Shown here: positions 27,162-35,184 of the stretch, piece after piece
Numbering within the stretch: position 1 is the first letter of the stretch
Layout of the letters: each line of letters begins with the position of its first letter
Translations under genes and position numbers: made by a program
Source: Corynebacterium flavescens
GTDB lineage: Bacteria; Actinomycetota; Actinomycetes; Mycobacteriales; Mycobacteriaceae
Assembly (NCBI RefSeq): GCF_008693105.1
Contig: NZ_VXKK01000009.1
Location: 80,966 to 144,965, forward strand
Reading direction: 5' to 3'
Length of the DNA: 64,000 nt
The notes under the pieces: model-generated
The model's input: only the letters and a program-made list of their open reading frames with translations
What the model was told of the DNA's origin: nothing
The model's database searches: none

Positions 27162-28133
27162 ATGGCTAATTACGCACTCAAAGCCGGCGGCTCGCGGACG
27201 GTACCCCAGGCCCCGGTCATCTTTATCGAGGTTTTTGAAACGGGGGCCGGCGGCGCCGCGTTGGAATTGCAGATTGAGGGGGCTGGGGTTGATGCGACGC
27301 GCGTCGACAAGCGGCGCCTGAGCGTGCGCGGCATTGTGGGCAGTGCCTCCATTGTTGTGCGCCCGCCTCTTGGCGCGACCTTTGGTACCAGTAGCAGCGT
27401 GCAGCTGCGGGTGGATACCGGCGAGCACCAATTAGACTTCCCCCGCGTGCTTGTCGACGCCGCTGAGGACGAGGGCGAACACCTCGCCGACGTGGTTGCC
27501 GCGGACGGTAGCTACCGTTTTTTGGCCTATGGCTCGGATGCGGGAACCAAGTATTCCGCTGAGGCCCGCGAGGTTCGCTCCACGGTGCGTCGAGAGGACT
27601 TGGAAGGCGTGGCGCTCTCCGAGTTCCGGGTCATCGTGGATAGTTCCGCCTCGATGGCGGTCAATACTTCGCGGGATGCCATTGCGGCCATCGCCCGCTA
27701 CATTGACGGGCTGCGGGTGGGCTATACCGCGCGTAGCTTTAGCATCACCGATGGGCAGGCAAGCTCCCAGAATACAGAGGTCCCCCAGCTAGAGGAGTTT
27801 GTTACCAAGATCATCGCGGCCGGCGCGGACCGTGTGGGATCACGGCGCTGGGATGCGCAGCGCGAGCGCACTCGCGGCGCGGATACCCTCACCGTCTATG
27901 TCACGGACGGTCCCACCTCAGACATGTTTGAGTCCTCCGCACCCACCGCTGTTCTTATCACGGGTCCCATTGCCCGCCAAGAACGAGAGCTTGCGCGCAA
28001 GAGCGCGGGGCGCGCTCCCGTGGCCTTCGCCGTCATCGATGATGAGGCCATCGCGGAGCTTAAACAGGGCAATGCCACAGGCCTTGCGCAACTGAGTGAG
28101 CAGGTAGCCCAGCTTTTGAAGGAGAAGAACTAG
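27162..28133 (+). CDS. Cytosolic VWA-domain protein
   Basis: The 323-residue protein has an N-terminal beta-sandwich-like region (about 1-145; KAGGSRTVPQAPVIFIEV, LRVDTGEHQLD) resembling domains that precede VWA in TerD/TerY-type systems. A C-terminal von Willebrand A domain follows with an intact metal site D160-S-S-A-S164 and the T-x-D-G-P strand. It lacks a signal peptide, in contrast to the extracellular VWA protein at the start of the operon. VWA domains of this type mediate metal-dependent protein contacts. The next gene starts immediately after its stop, so it probably acts in the same complex as the GTPase. Confidence 0.8.
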   Translation: MANYALKAGGSRTVPQAPVIFIEVFETGAGGAALELQIEGAGVDATRVDKRRLSVRGIVGSASIVVRPPLGATFGTSSSVQLRVDTGEHQLDFPRVLVDAAEDEGEHLADVVAADGSYRFLAYGSDAGTKYSAEAREVRSTVRREDLEGVALSEFRVIVDSSASMAVNTSRDAIAAIARYIDGLRVGYTARSFSITDGQASSQNTEVPQLEEFVTKIIAAGADRVGSRRWDAQRERTRGADTLTVYVTDGPTSDMFESSAPTAVLITGPIARQERELARKSAGRAPVAFAVIDDEAIAELKQGNATGLAQLSEQVAQLLKEKN

Positions 28134-29144
28134 ATGAGTACCCTAGCGCGTTGCCCGTGGACCTTCCAGCCTTTGGAAGATGGCGCGACGGTCAGTCCCT
28201 ATACCCACCGGGAACTGCTCCCCGGCTGGGCCGATTCGGTGACGCATTGCATCGCCATGGCCGGTGCCCGCGCCTCCGGAAAGTCCCTCTATACCGCGGT
28301 GATGGTGAAGCAGCTGCAGCTGCTGGCTAACCACCACAAGGTCTCCGTCCTGGCGGCGGATGAGTCGACGGAAGAGCGCTTCCGGGAAAACTATGAGATT
28401 CCGCTCTTTGAAGAGATGAAGATCATGGGCGCTACTCCCTCCGCCCAGTCTGACCAGGCATATCAGCGCGATCCGCTCATCTTTGATCTTGGTCAATGGC
28501 CCGACGCCGAGGGCCGGCTGCGCACCAACTACCTGGTCTTTCGTGACGTTGCCGGGGAGGACCTGGAAAACCTCCCAGAGGATAGGTCCAGCTTGGACTT
28601 CTTCAAATTCGCGGACCTAGTCATCTTCCTTTTCGATCCGCTGCGCGTTCCGCAGGTGCAGACCTACCTCAAAGGCATCGTCGCCACGCAGGGAGAGCTG
28701 GGCGCAGCGCCTTTAGACGTGCTGCGCAACCTGCTCATCCTCGTGGGCGAGGACGCGCCGCCTTTGGCCGTGACGGTTTCGAAGTTCGATACCCTCCAGA
28801 AATTGGAGCTAGTCAGCGGCACGGAGTGGGCGAAGATCATGGGCAACCACGGTGCCGCGTTCCGTCGCGATACCGGGTGGAACTTTAGCTTCGATGACGC
28901 CCAGATCCTCGACCTCGAGGTGGAGTCGCTGCTGCTGTTGATGCAGGCCGATGATTTGGTCAATACCGTGCACCGCATTGGCAAGCGCGAAGAGGGCGCC
29001 TTCCAGTACTTCGCGGTCTCCGCACTGGGTGAGTCCCCGCAGGGCGAAGAGCTCTCGCGCAGCGGCATCGCGCCTTTCCGCGTGCTCGACCCCATCCGGT
29101 GGTTGCTCAGCTCGCGCGGAGTGATGTGGAGCGACGTCGCATGA
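28134..29144 (+). CDS. P-loop GTPase (DO-GTPase2-like)
   Basis: The 336-residue protein has a complete GTPase signature set. The P-loop is G44-A-R-A-S-G-K-S51, the G3 motif D138-V-A-G-E-D sits in a FRDVAGEDL context, and the guanine-specificity motif S-K-F-D ends at D219 (T-V-S-K-F-D). Hydrophobic strands LVIFLFDPL and LLILVGED frame it. The size and motifs fit the double-GTPase group linked to GAP1 proteins in predicted conflict systems. It has no membrane helix. It abuts the VWA gene and overlaps the last gene by ATGA. It is likely the molecular switch of the operon; effector and regulator are unknown. Confidence 0.75.
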   Translation: MSTLARCPWTFQPLEDGATVSPYTHRELLPGWADSVTHCIAMAGARASGKSLYTAVMVKQLQLLANHHKVSVLAADESTEERFRENYEIPLFEEMKIMGATPSAQSDQAYQRDPLIFDLGQWPDAEGRLRTNYLVFRDVAGEDLENLPEDRSSLDFFKFADLVIFLFDPLRVPQVQTYLKGIVATQGELGAAPLDVLRNLLILVGEDAPPLAVTVSKFDTLQKLELVSGTEWAKIMGNHGAAFRRDTGWNFSFDDAQILDLEVESLLLLMQADDLVNTVHRIGKREEGAFQYFAVSALGESPQGEELSRSGIAPFRVLDPIRWLLSSRGVMWSDVA

Positions 29145-29608
29145 GTTTCGGTACACCGCAGTTCGACGGCGCGGAAGACTACCGCTTTGCCCAGGTATCG
29201 CAGCACCAGCGGCAAGCACGCCGCGCGGTGGATATGAAGGCACTCTGGGCGCCACTGCCCATCAAGATAGCGGCCGCACTGGAGCTTTTCAGCGCGGCCT
29301 ACCTTGTGTACTACATCTTTGATCTCGTGGGCGCGGAGCGCGTGCCGGAAAGCCTGTCTCGCATCGACCACCTGGCCGGGGAGTTCGCGGCTTTCTTAGG
29401 CCTCATCGTATTCGCGCTGTGTGTGCTCACCGTCTATGCGCTGCGCGCACAGAACTGGGCCCGCATAGGGCTCAGCGTGCTCTCGGCCTTGTTCGTGGTG
29501 CTCATCATCGCCCCACGGGTGTGGCCCGTCTCCCTCGCGGGCATTGCCGTGGTGGTCTTGTTGTGGCTGCCCGCCAATAGGAAGTGGTTTGGGTTCGGCG
29601 CGGCTTAA
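29141..29608 (+). CDS. Small four-helix membrane protein, last gene of the nine-gene operon
   Basis: The start is ATG 29141, overlapping the GTPase stop as ATGA. The 155-residue product has a soluble N-terminus (about 1-35, FAQVSQHQRQARRAVD) and four transmembrane helices with a short Arg-rich loop. It ends in K-W-F-G-F-G-A-A. No enzymatic motif is visible. The four-nucleotide overlap and the terminator 66 nt downstream show it belongs to the operon. It may anchor or be the target of the GTPase; this is a guess from position. Confidence 0.75.
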   Translation: MSFGTPQFDGAEDYRFAQVSQHQRQARRAVDMKALWAPLPIKIAAALELFSAAYLVYYIFDLVGAERVPESLSRIDHLAGEFAAFLGLIVFALCVLTVYALRAQNWARIGLSVLSALFVVLIIAPRVWPVSLAGIAVVVLLWLPANRKWFGFGAA

Positions 29609-29673
29609 GTGGCTCTTCTGGTTGTAGAGTGCATTGGTTTTGTTGGTCAGCACCGAGCCCGATCATTCAGGAT

Positions 29674-29691
29674 AGGCCGGATGGCCTTTTT
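29674..29691 (+). terminator. Terminator of the nine-gene operon
   Basis: The hairpin AGGCC-GGAT-GGCCT is followed directly by five T. It is the first terminator-like structure found after the operon's start at 13231. Confidence 0.78.
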
Positions 29692-29817
29692 ACCGCACTA
29701 CCTAATTCTGGCTAGGCGGCCCGGCTGTGGATAACCGGGGTGGTGCGGGTGGGTTATCCACAGTTTCCTTACTGGGTGCGGGTTGGGGATTGTCGCGGCG
29801 GTGGGCGGTGTCTTAGC

Positions 29818-30833
29818 GTGGCGGTCATGGGCTTGCAGGAGTATTTCGCACAACTTAGCCGGGGTGTTGACCTCGTTGCCGAGTGCTCAGGGCTGTCTGC
29901 CCCAGACCTTGAGAAGATGGGGGCTAGCGCGCAGGATGCCGCCGAGCTTATAAGCCTGCACACCATCTACTTCGGCCCCACACCCTACACAAGCAAGCAG
30001 CGCTCGGCCGTTAATGCGGCCAGGCGCAACGGGCACACCTTGAGCACTCTGCGCCACATCGAATCCTTTACCCGCCGCGTTCAAGGACGCCTGGCCACGT
30101 GGAACCTACGCGTAGAGTTATGCGCCACGCCCAGCGAGCAGGTTACTGCGGTAGCCAGGCGCCGGCTGCGCGAGATGCGCGCCCCCGCGAGTATTGCGAG
30201 CGCGCACTGTTGCGCCAGCACCCCAATGGGCTGGCTACCTTGACAGTGACCGGCAATGGGTTGGATATGGCGGATGCCTTCCGAACCATCGACCATAAGC
30301 GGCCAGGCGAGAGCTTTATCGCCCGCATGCTCGGCAAGGCGGACGGGGCCCCGGCTGAGCGTACTCGTGTGACGACTATGGCAGTCCTCCGGCTGGAGGA
30401 CTACGGGAAGCTTGTACGCCGCGAGCGCGATGATGTGATGGTGCGCACCACCAGTGGGACTGTTATCACCGGCGCGCAGCTTGTAGAGCGTGCCTGTGCT
30501 AATGAGGGTCTTATTACGGTGATTAGTCGGGCGCTGGGGCCGGTGGACTTGTACCGCTTTGAGCGCTTCGCATCATCAAAACAGCGCACGATGCTCGCAG
30601 CAGAGCACCCCACGTGTGCGTGGCCGGGCTGTACCATCCCGGCAGAGCGGAGCCAGTTCCACCATCTCACGCCGCGGAAGCACGGTGGGGAGACTAACGT
30701 TGCCAACCTAGTGACCTTGTGTAGCTATCACAATGGTGTTAATGAGGATGATCCGAATGCGCCACCGCGGCGCGGGCGCCTGACCCGTAAGGGCGGGACA
30801 ATAGTCTGGCAGCCACCGCACACCAGCCTTTAG
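29818..30833 (+). pseudogene. HNH endonuclease of the 13E12/DUF222 type, frameshifted
   Basis: Two overlapping frames together make one corynebacterial HNH protein. The first (from GTG 29818 or ATG 29827 to 30243) gives the N-terminal helical domain, M-G-L-Q-E-Y-F-A-Q-L to V-A-R-R-R-L-R-E-M. The second, shifted by one base, is in coding register from about 30175 to 30833. It carries the nuclease domain C-A-W-P-G-C ... F-H-H-L-T-P-R-K-H-G-G ... N-L-V-T-L-C-S-Y-H-N. The switch lies around 30150-30190. The gene is therefore broken, unless the shift is programmed or a sequence error. Such genes are multi-copy and mobile in actinobacteria. The nuclease half keeps its zinc and His residues, though the last His of the usual HH pair reads Y-H-N. 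Confidence 0.75.
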
Positions 30834-30963
30834 GATAACAAGCCCAACGGCGACTTCCAGCACCCCAAAAACAAACCCAGCCCGCGATCCTCCCAACTGC
30901 AAGAGATGAGTGGCTAGAGGAAATGGACTTTTTTCTGTGGAATCCGAGTGACGATTGAGGGCC

Positions 30964-32502
30964 TTAGGCCTCTACGCCCTTAGGTTCAACTGCGGCACTA
31001 TCGCTGCTCGTCGTTGTATCGGAGAAAGGCATATGTGTGGTGTCGATATTGGGATCGGCATCCTGGCCCTTGACTATCTCGATGGCTTCCTTTTTGGACT
31101 CGACGGTGGGGAAGGACCCCATCAGCGGCTTCTGTGAAGATTCCTTCATGAACAGAAGAGCGACACCAGCAAGTACGGAGAAAGCCATGATGTAGAGCGC
31201 CGGCACAATGTCCAGCCCGGTCTTTTGCAGCAGGAACTGGGTGACCAGTGGGGTGGTGCCGCCGAAGAGCGAGACGGAGACGTTGTAGGAGATTCCCATG
31301 CCGGAAAAGCGCGAGGCGGTGGGGAAGAGCGCCGGAAGTGCAGAGGCAGACAGCGCCACATACAGGCCGGTGGGGATGGCCACCATGCACAGTGCGATGA
31401 GCACTGCAGCGATGGAGCCGGTGTTCATAATCAAAAATGCAGGGACCATGAGAACAACGGTGGCGCCCACAGCGGTGGCGTAGACGGGCTTGCGGCCGAC
31501 CTTGTCGCTCCAGCGCCCAACGAGGGGGAGCAACAGGGACATCGCAACGAGGACAGGCACGGTCACGGCTGCCGCGGATGCGGCGTGCAGGCCGATTTGT
31601 TCCTCCAGGTAGATCGGCATGTAGCTGGTCAGCGCGTAGCCGGCGGTATTGGTCGCGGCCACGATAGCAATTCCGATGAGCAGCGCACGCCAGTGGTGGC
31701 GGATGACGCCGACGAGGCCCAAGCGTGCGTAGGGATCCTCGGTGTCCTTTTCAATGCTCTCTTCGTCCTCGGACTGGTTGTCCTCGAAGGAAGGCGTTTC
31801 CGGAATGCGGGTACGCAGATAGACGGCGATGATGCCCAGCGGGATGGCGGTAAGGAAGGGGATGCGCCAGCCGAAGTCGTGCATGGCAGTCTCGCCGGCG
31901 AAGTGGGTGCTCAGCCACGTGGTGATGGCGACTACGGAGGCACCGGCGGCGAAGCCGAGGTAGGAACCCATATCAAGGAAGGATCCGAAGAAACCGCGGC
32001 GCTTATCTGGGGCGAACTCTGCCACGTAAGTGGTGGCGCCGGCGTACTCGCCGCCGGTGGAAAAGCCCTGGACTAGCTTGAGTACATAAAGCAGGATGAG
32101 CGCCCAACCGCCTATTGAGGCGGCTGTGGGCAGCAATCCGATGAGCGCGGTGGAGATGGCCATCATGGCCATCGTGACATAGAGGACTTTCTGGCGTCCG
32201 ACTTTATCGCCGAGTGGGCCTAAGACCAGGCCGCCGATGGGGCGGACGAGGTAGGAGACCGCGAAACCGAACATCACCGCGAGTAGCTGCCACTCTTCGG
32301 GTAGGCCTTGGGTGAAGACGGTGGTCATGGTGACGGTCAGATAACCGTAAATACCGAAGTCGTACCATTCCATGAAGTTTCCCACCACGGTGCCTTTGAT
32401 AGCCGGGCGGATCTTCTCTGAGGTAACCACGTTGACATCATCAACGCTGAGGCGCTGTTTGCGCTGCTTCTTGGATTCTTTTTTAGATCGTTTAAGATCC
32501 AC
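30964..32502 (-). CDS. MFS metabolite:proton symporter (ProP/MHS type)
   Basis: The start chosen is GTG 32502 with GAGAGG 9 nt upstream; an ATG 16 codons earlier has no ribosome site. The 512-residue protein has a Lys-rich N-terminus (DLKRSKKESKKQRKQ), then GNFMEWYDFGIYGYL, the signature of the metabolite:H+ symporter group. Twelve helices follow with the MFS loop motif GPLGDKVGRQKVL, and the central loop is rich in Asp/Glu. Relatives transport proline/betaine, shikimate, alpha-ketoglutarate or dicarboxylates. The substrate here is open; a compatible-solute role is plausible. It is isolated, and the gap upstream of it is about 390 bp long. Confidence 0.85.
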   Translation of the reverse strand: MDLKRSKKESKKQRKQRLSVDDVNVVTSEKIRPAIKGTVVGNFMEWYDFGIYGYLTVTMTTVFTQGLPEEWQLLAVMFGFAVSYLVRPIGGLVLGPLGDKVGRQKVLYVTMAMMAISTALIGLLPTAASIGGWALILLYVLKLVQGFSTGGEYAGATTYVAEFAPDKRRGFFGSFLDMGSYLGFAAGASVVAITTWLSTHFAGETAMHDFGWRIPFLTAIPLGIIAVYLRTRIPETPSFEDNQSEDEESIEKDTEDPYARLGLVGVIRHHWRALLIGIAIVAATNTAGYALTSYMPIYLEEQIGLHAASAAAVTVPVLVAMSLLLPLVGRWSDKVGRKPVYATAVGATVVLMVPAFLIMNTGSIAAVLIALCMVAIPTGLYVALSASALPALFPTASRFSGMGISYNVSVSLFGGTTPLVTQFLLQKTGLDIVPALYIMAFSVLAGVALLFMKESSQKPLMGSFPTVESKKEAIEIVKGQDADPNIDTTHMPFSDTTTSSDSAAVEPKGVEA

Positions 32503-32888
32503 GAGTTTCAACCTCTCGTCTATAAGTGAAACGGGCAGCGGTGAGTGCACCGCACAACCCTCGAGCGAGCTTCCTTCTTCCTGACTGTCTCCTTCTCAAA
32601 ATTCCGAAAGAATCGAGCCCAGGTTTGTGCCTAGGGAGGTATCCAAAGATGCGCTCGGTTCGTGCAATGACAAAAAAGTCTACTCCCCCCGGAATGCCAT
32701 TTGCCAAGCTAAGTAAATTAAATACCTGCAAAAATGGCGAAAATGTATAGCTAATCCGCTGGGCAATGGGGGTAGGTCACAAATTGGTTAAGGCCTCCTT
32801 GTGACAGCACTGCGGGCCGTGATCACGGATGATCACGGCCCGCTTGTGGTGAGGTTGCGACCCCGATTTTCGGAGACCCTCGGGGGGC
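32503..32888. other. Intergenic region between the ProP-type and helical-repeat genes
   Basis: Both flanking genes are on the minus strand, so this is the leader of the transporter and the 3' flank of the other gene. It contains GAGAGG (the transporter ribosome site) and a 14-bp palindromic hairpin at 32812. An AT-rich block around 32700-32750 (AAGTAAATTAAATACC) probably contains the transporter promoter. No gene was seen. Confidence 0.5.
32812..32843 (-). terminator. Palindromic hairpin downstream of the helical-repeat gene
   Basis: A perfect 14-bp inverted repeat GCGGGCCGTGATCA / TGATCACGGCCCGC with a 4-nt loop lies 45 nt beyond the stop of the minus-strand gene at 32889. There is no T-run. 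Confidence 0.55.
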
Positions 32889-34112
32889 TTAAGCCTTGGC
32901 GCGCAAGGAGGCGAGCGCCTGGGCGTTGCCGGCGCTGGAGAAGAGCTCATAGGCAATGCCGTAGTTGCGGCGGGAGTTTCCGGTGTCCCCGGCGGTGGCG
33001 TAGCGGTCCCCCAGAAGTTCCGCCACTGTGGCTACGGCGCTGAACTCTTCCGGCGCGGAGGCAGCCTGCACAGGGTTGGTGGCCATGAAGTCGAGGAGTA
33101 CCTGGGTGGACTTGGCCATAGACTGGGAGACGGTGCGCAGTGTCTCTGAGAAGAAGGCTATCCACCGTGCGCGTGCCAGGAGGCTGCCTGAGTTCTTGGC
33201 CTTGACATAGTAGGAACCGAGCAGGTCATGGGCGTCCTCGGTGCGCTGCATCTCGAGGTACTCCATCACGCGGGCCAAGAGCAGGTCAACCTCTTTGCCG
33301 GGGTTTCCGGCCTCGCCATAAAAGTCCGCTGCGAGGTCAAGGAAGCTCAGACGTGTGGCGGAGGAGACCTGTCCGGCGGCGGCGTCCTGGTAGAAGCGGC
33401 CAAGCAGTGCAGCGGGCAGACTACTGTGCATGGAGCTGGGCCGGGCGGCATCGAGGTACTCGTGAGAGGTGCGGGCTACTTCCTCGCGCGCACCGGCATC
33501 CGCGGAGGCGTAGAGGAAGCCTACCGCGGAGTCCAAGACCATACGCAGGGATTCCTCGTCGTGCTCGAGTCCCTGCGCGGCCTCGTTGATTGCGCGGAAC
33601 TCGGCGCCATGGGCTGCGACGTCCCCGGACTTGGCCGCGGCAAGCCGCTCGCGCAGATCTGCTCGCGGATCAGCTTTGGCTGTGAGGCGCTGCTCGAGAG
33701 CTGTTGCCATGTCAGAATCGCTGATCTTGGCTATAAAGGCCTCGGCGCCGGCGAGGTCGCCGTCGTTGAGGCTGTCTTCGGCCAAGTAGCTATACCCGAT
33801 GTTGATGAGCGAGGGCTGGCCAGTGATGGCGCCCAAGGATGCAACGTGGTAGTAGTCCTCGGAGCTGGGGGCGTTGCCGAGCATGCGCCGCAGGACTTCC
33901 CGGGAGAGGAAGAAGTAGGACAGGGATGCGGAATCTTCGAGGGAGCCGCTAAAGACGTCATCAGAAAAGGCTTTTTCAATCTCGGCGTTGACCTCTGCGA
34001 GCAGTTGGGGTGCTCGTTCCAGCGGAGCTTCGCCGTTGTTGACGTAGGTATAGATGGCTTCGGCGTTTGCAACGTCGAGGAGCGGATACTTGGTAGCGGC
34101 TGCGTTATCCAT
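32889..34112 (-). CDS. Helical-repeat hypothetical protein
   Basis: The 407-residue acidic protein begins [19 protein letters not shown] and is almost entirely alpha-helical. It has many Ala/Leu-rich helical pairs with the spacing of TPR-like repeats (for example [46 protein letters not shown]). There is no signal peptide, membrane helix or catalytic motif. It is divergent from gluQ across a 55-bp gap. It may be a protein-binding scaffold. I do not recognise the family. Confidence 0.72.
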   Translation of the reverse strand: MDNAAATKYPLLDVANAEAIYTYVNNGEAPLERAPQLLAEVNAEIEKAFSDDVFSGSLEDSASLSYFFLSREVLRRMLGNAPSSEDYYHVASLGAITGQPSLINIGYSYLAEDSLNDGDLAGAEAFIAKISDSDMATALEQRLTAKADPRADLRERLAAAKSGDVAAHGAEFRAINEAAQGLEHDEESLRMVLDSAVGFLYASADAGAREEVARTSHEYLDAARPSSMHSSLPAALLGRFYQDAAAGQVSSATRLSFLDLAADFYGEAGNPGKEVDLLLARVMEYLEMQRTEDAHDLLGSYYVKAKNSGSLLARARWIAFFSETLRTVSQSMAKSTQVLLDFMATNPVQAASAPEEFSAVATVAELLGDRYATAGDTGNSRRNYGIAYELFSSAGNAQALASLRAKA

Positions 34113-34167
34113 GGGTGTCGATACTAATGCACGGGCGAGACAAATTCGCCCCGTAGACTTGTTTTCT

Positions 34168-35088
34168 ATGGCACACTCCGCTCTAGCACCCGGCGCGGGG
34201 CGCTACGCCCCCAGCCCCTCGGGGGATTTGCACTTTGGAAACCTGCGCACAGCGCTGCTGGCGTGGCTGTGCGCGCGTTCCACGGGGCGTCAGTTTCATG
34301 TGCGCGTGGAGGATATCGATACCCAGCGCTCCACCGCGGCTGCGGCCAAGCGGCAGCTCGAGGACCTCGCGAACCTCGGCCTGGACTGGGACGGCGAGGT
34401 TGTCCACCAGCATGATCGCTATGCAGCCTATGAGCAGGCATTGGCGCGTTTGCCCGTGTATGAGTGCTATTGCTCGCGCAAGGACATCCAGGAGGCGGCG
34501 CGGGCCCCGCATGCTATCCCGGGCCAGTACCCGGGCGCCTGCCGCAATCTGGATGAGGTGGCGCGGGCTCGCAAGCGCGCGGAGCTCGCCGCGCAGGGTC
34601 GGGTTCCCGCGCTGCGCCTGCGGGCTGAGGTGTCTAGTTTTAGCATTCATGATCTCCTCCGCGGCGAGTACACAGGTGAGGTTGATGACTTCATTCTGCG
34701 CCGCGGCGGCAACGCCGATCAGGGCCAGGATTGGGCCTATAACCTGGCCGTGGTGGTCGATGATGCTTTTCAGGGCGTGGACCAGGTTGTCCGCGGCGTC
34801 GATTTGCTTTCTTCCGCCCCGCGCCAGGCCTACCTGGCCCAGGTCTTGGGCTACCCAGTACCGGAATATATTCACGTTCCGCTGGTGCTTAACGCAGCCG
34901 GCAAGCGCCTGTCCAAGCGCGACGGCGCCGTGACCTTACGCCAGTTGCTTAAGACCCACACCTTGGGGGAGGTTTTTGCCCAGTTGGCGGCCTCCCTGGG
35001 CAGCGAAGCAAAGAATACCGCCGAGCTGCTCAAGGGCTTTGACGTGCTTGATATTCCGCGCGAGCCCTATGTGTGGCGGCCGCAGTAG
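34168..35088 (+). CDS. gluQ: Glutamyl-queuosine tRNA(Asp) synthetase
   Basis: The start is ATG 34168; the earlier frame lacks support. The 306-residue protein is a truncated glutamyl-tRNA synthetase catalytic core without the anticodon-binding domain. It has the class I signature [11 protein letters not shown], the E-D-I-D-T-Q-R helix and the K-R-L-S-K-R-D KMSKS-like loop. A zinc site (E-C-Y-C-S-R plus Y-P-G-A-C-R) is intact. GluQRS attaches glutamate to the queuosine base of tRNA(Asp), not to a 3' end. Its presence implies that tRNA(Asp) carries queuosine, which fits tgt and the YhhQ-type transporter 22 kb upstream. Confidence 0.92.
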   Translation: MAHSALAPGAGRYAPSPSGDLHFGNLRTALLAWLCARSTGRQFHVRVEDIDTQRSTAAAAKRQLEDLANLGLDWDGEVVHQHDRYAAYEQALARLPVYECYCSRKDIQEAARAPHAIPGQYPGACRNLDEVARARKRAELAAQGRVPALRLRAEVSSFSIHDLLRGEYTGEVDDFILRRGGNADQGQDWAYNLAVVVDDAFQGVDQVVRGVDLLSSAPRQAYLAQVLGYPVPEYIHVPLVLNAAGKRLSKRDGAVTLRQLLKTHTLGEVFAQLAASLGSEAKNTAELLKGFDVLDIPREPYVWRPQ

Positions 35089-35184
35089 TACATGAAGCAT
35101 TACTTCAGGCGTCGCCCTCCATCGAGGGCCGTGAGGCAGTACTCTATTTCTTGTAGAAACCGCGGGTGAAGTGAGAAGAGTGAA

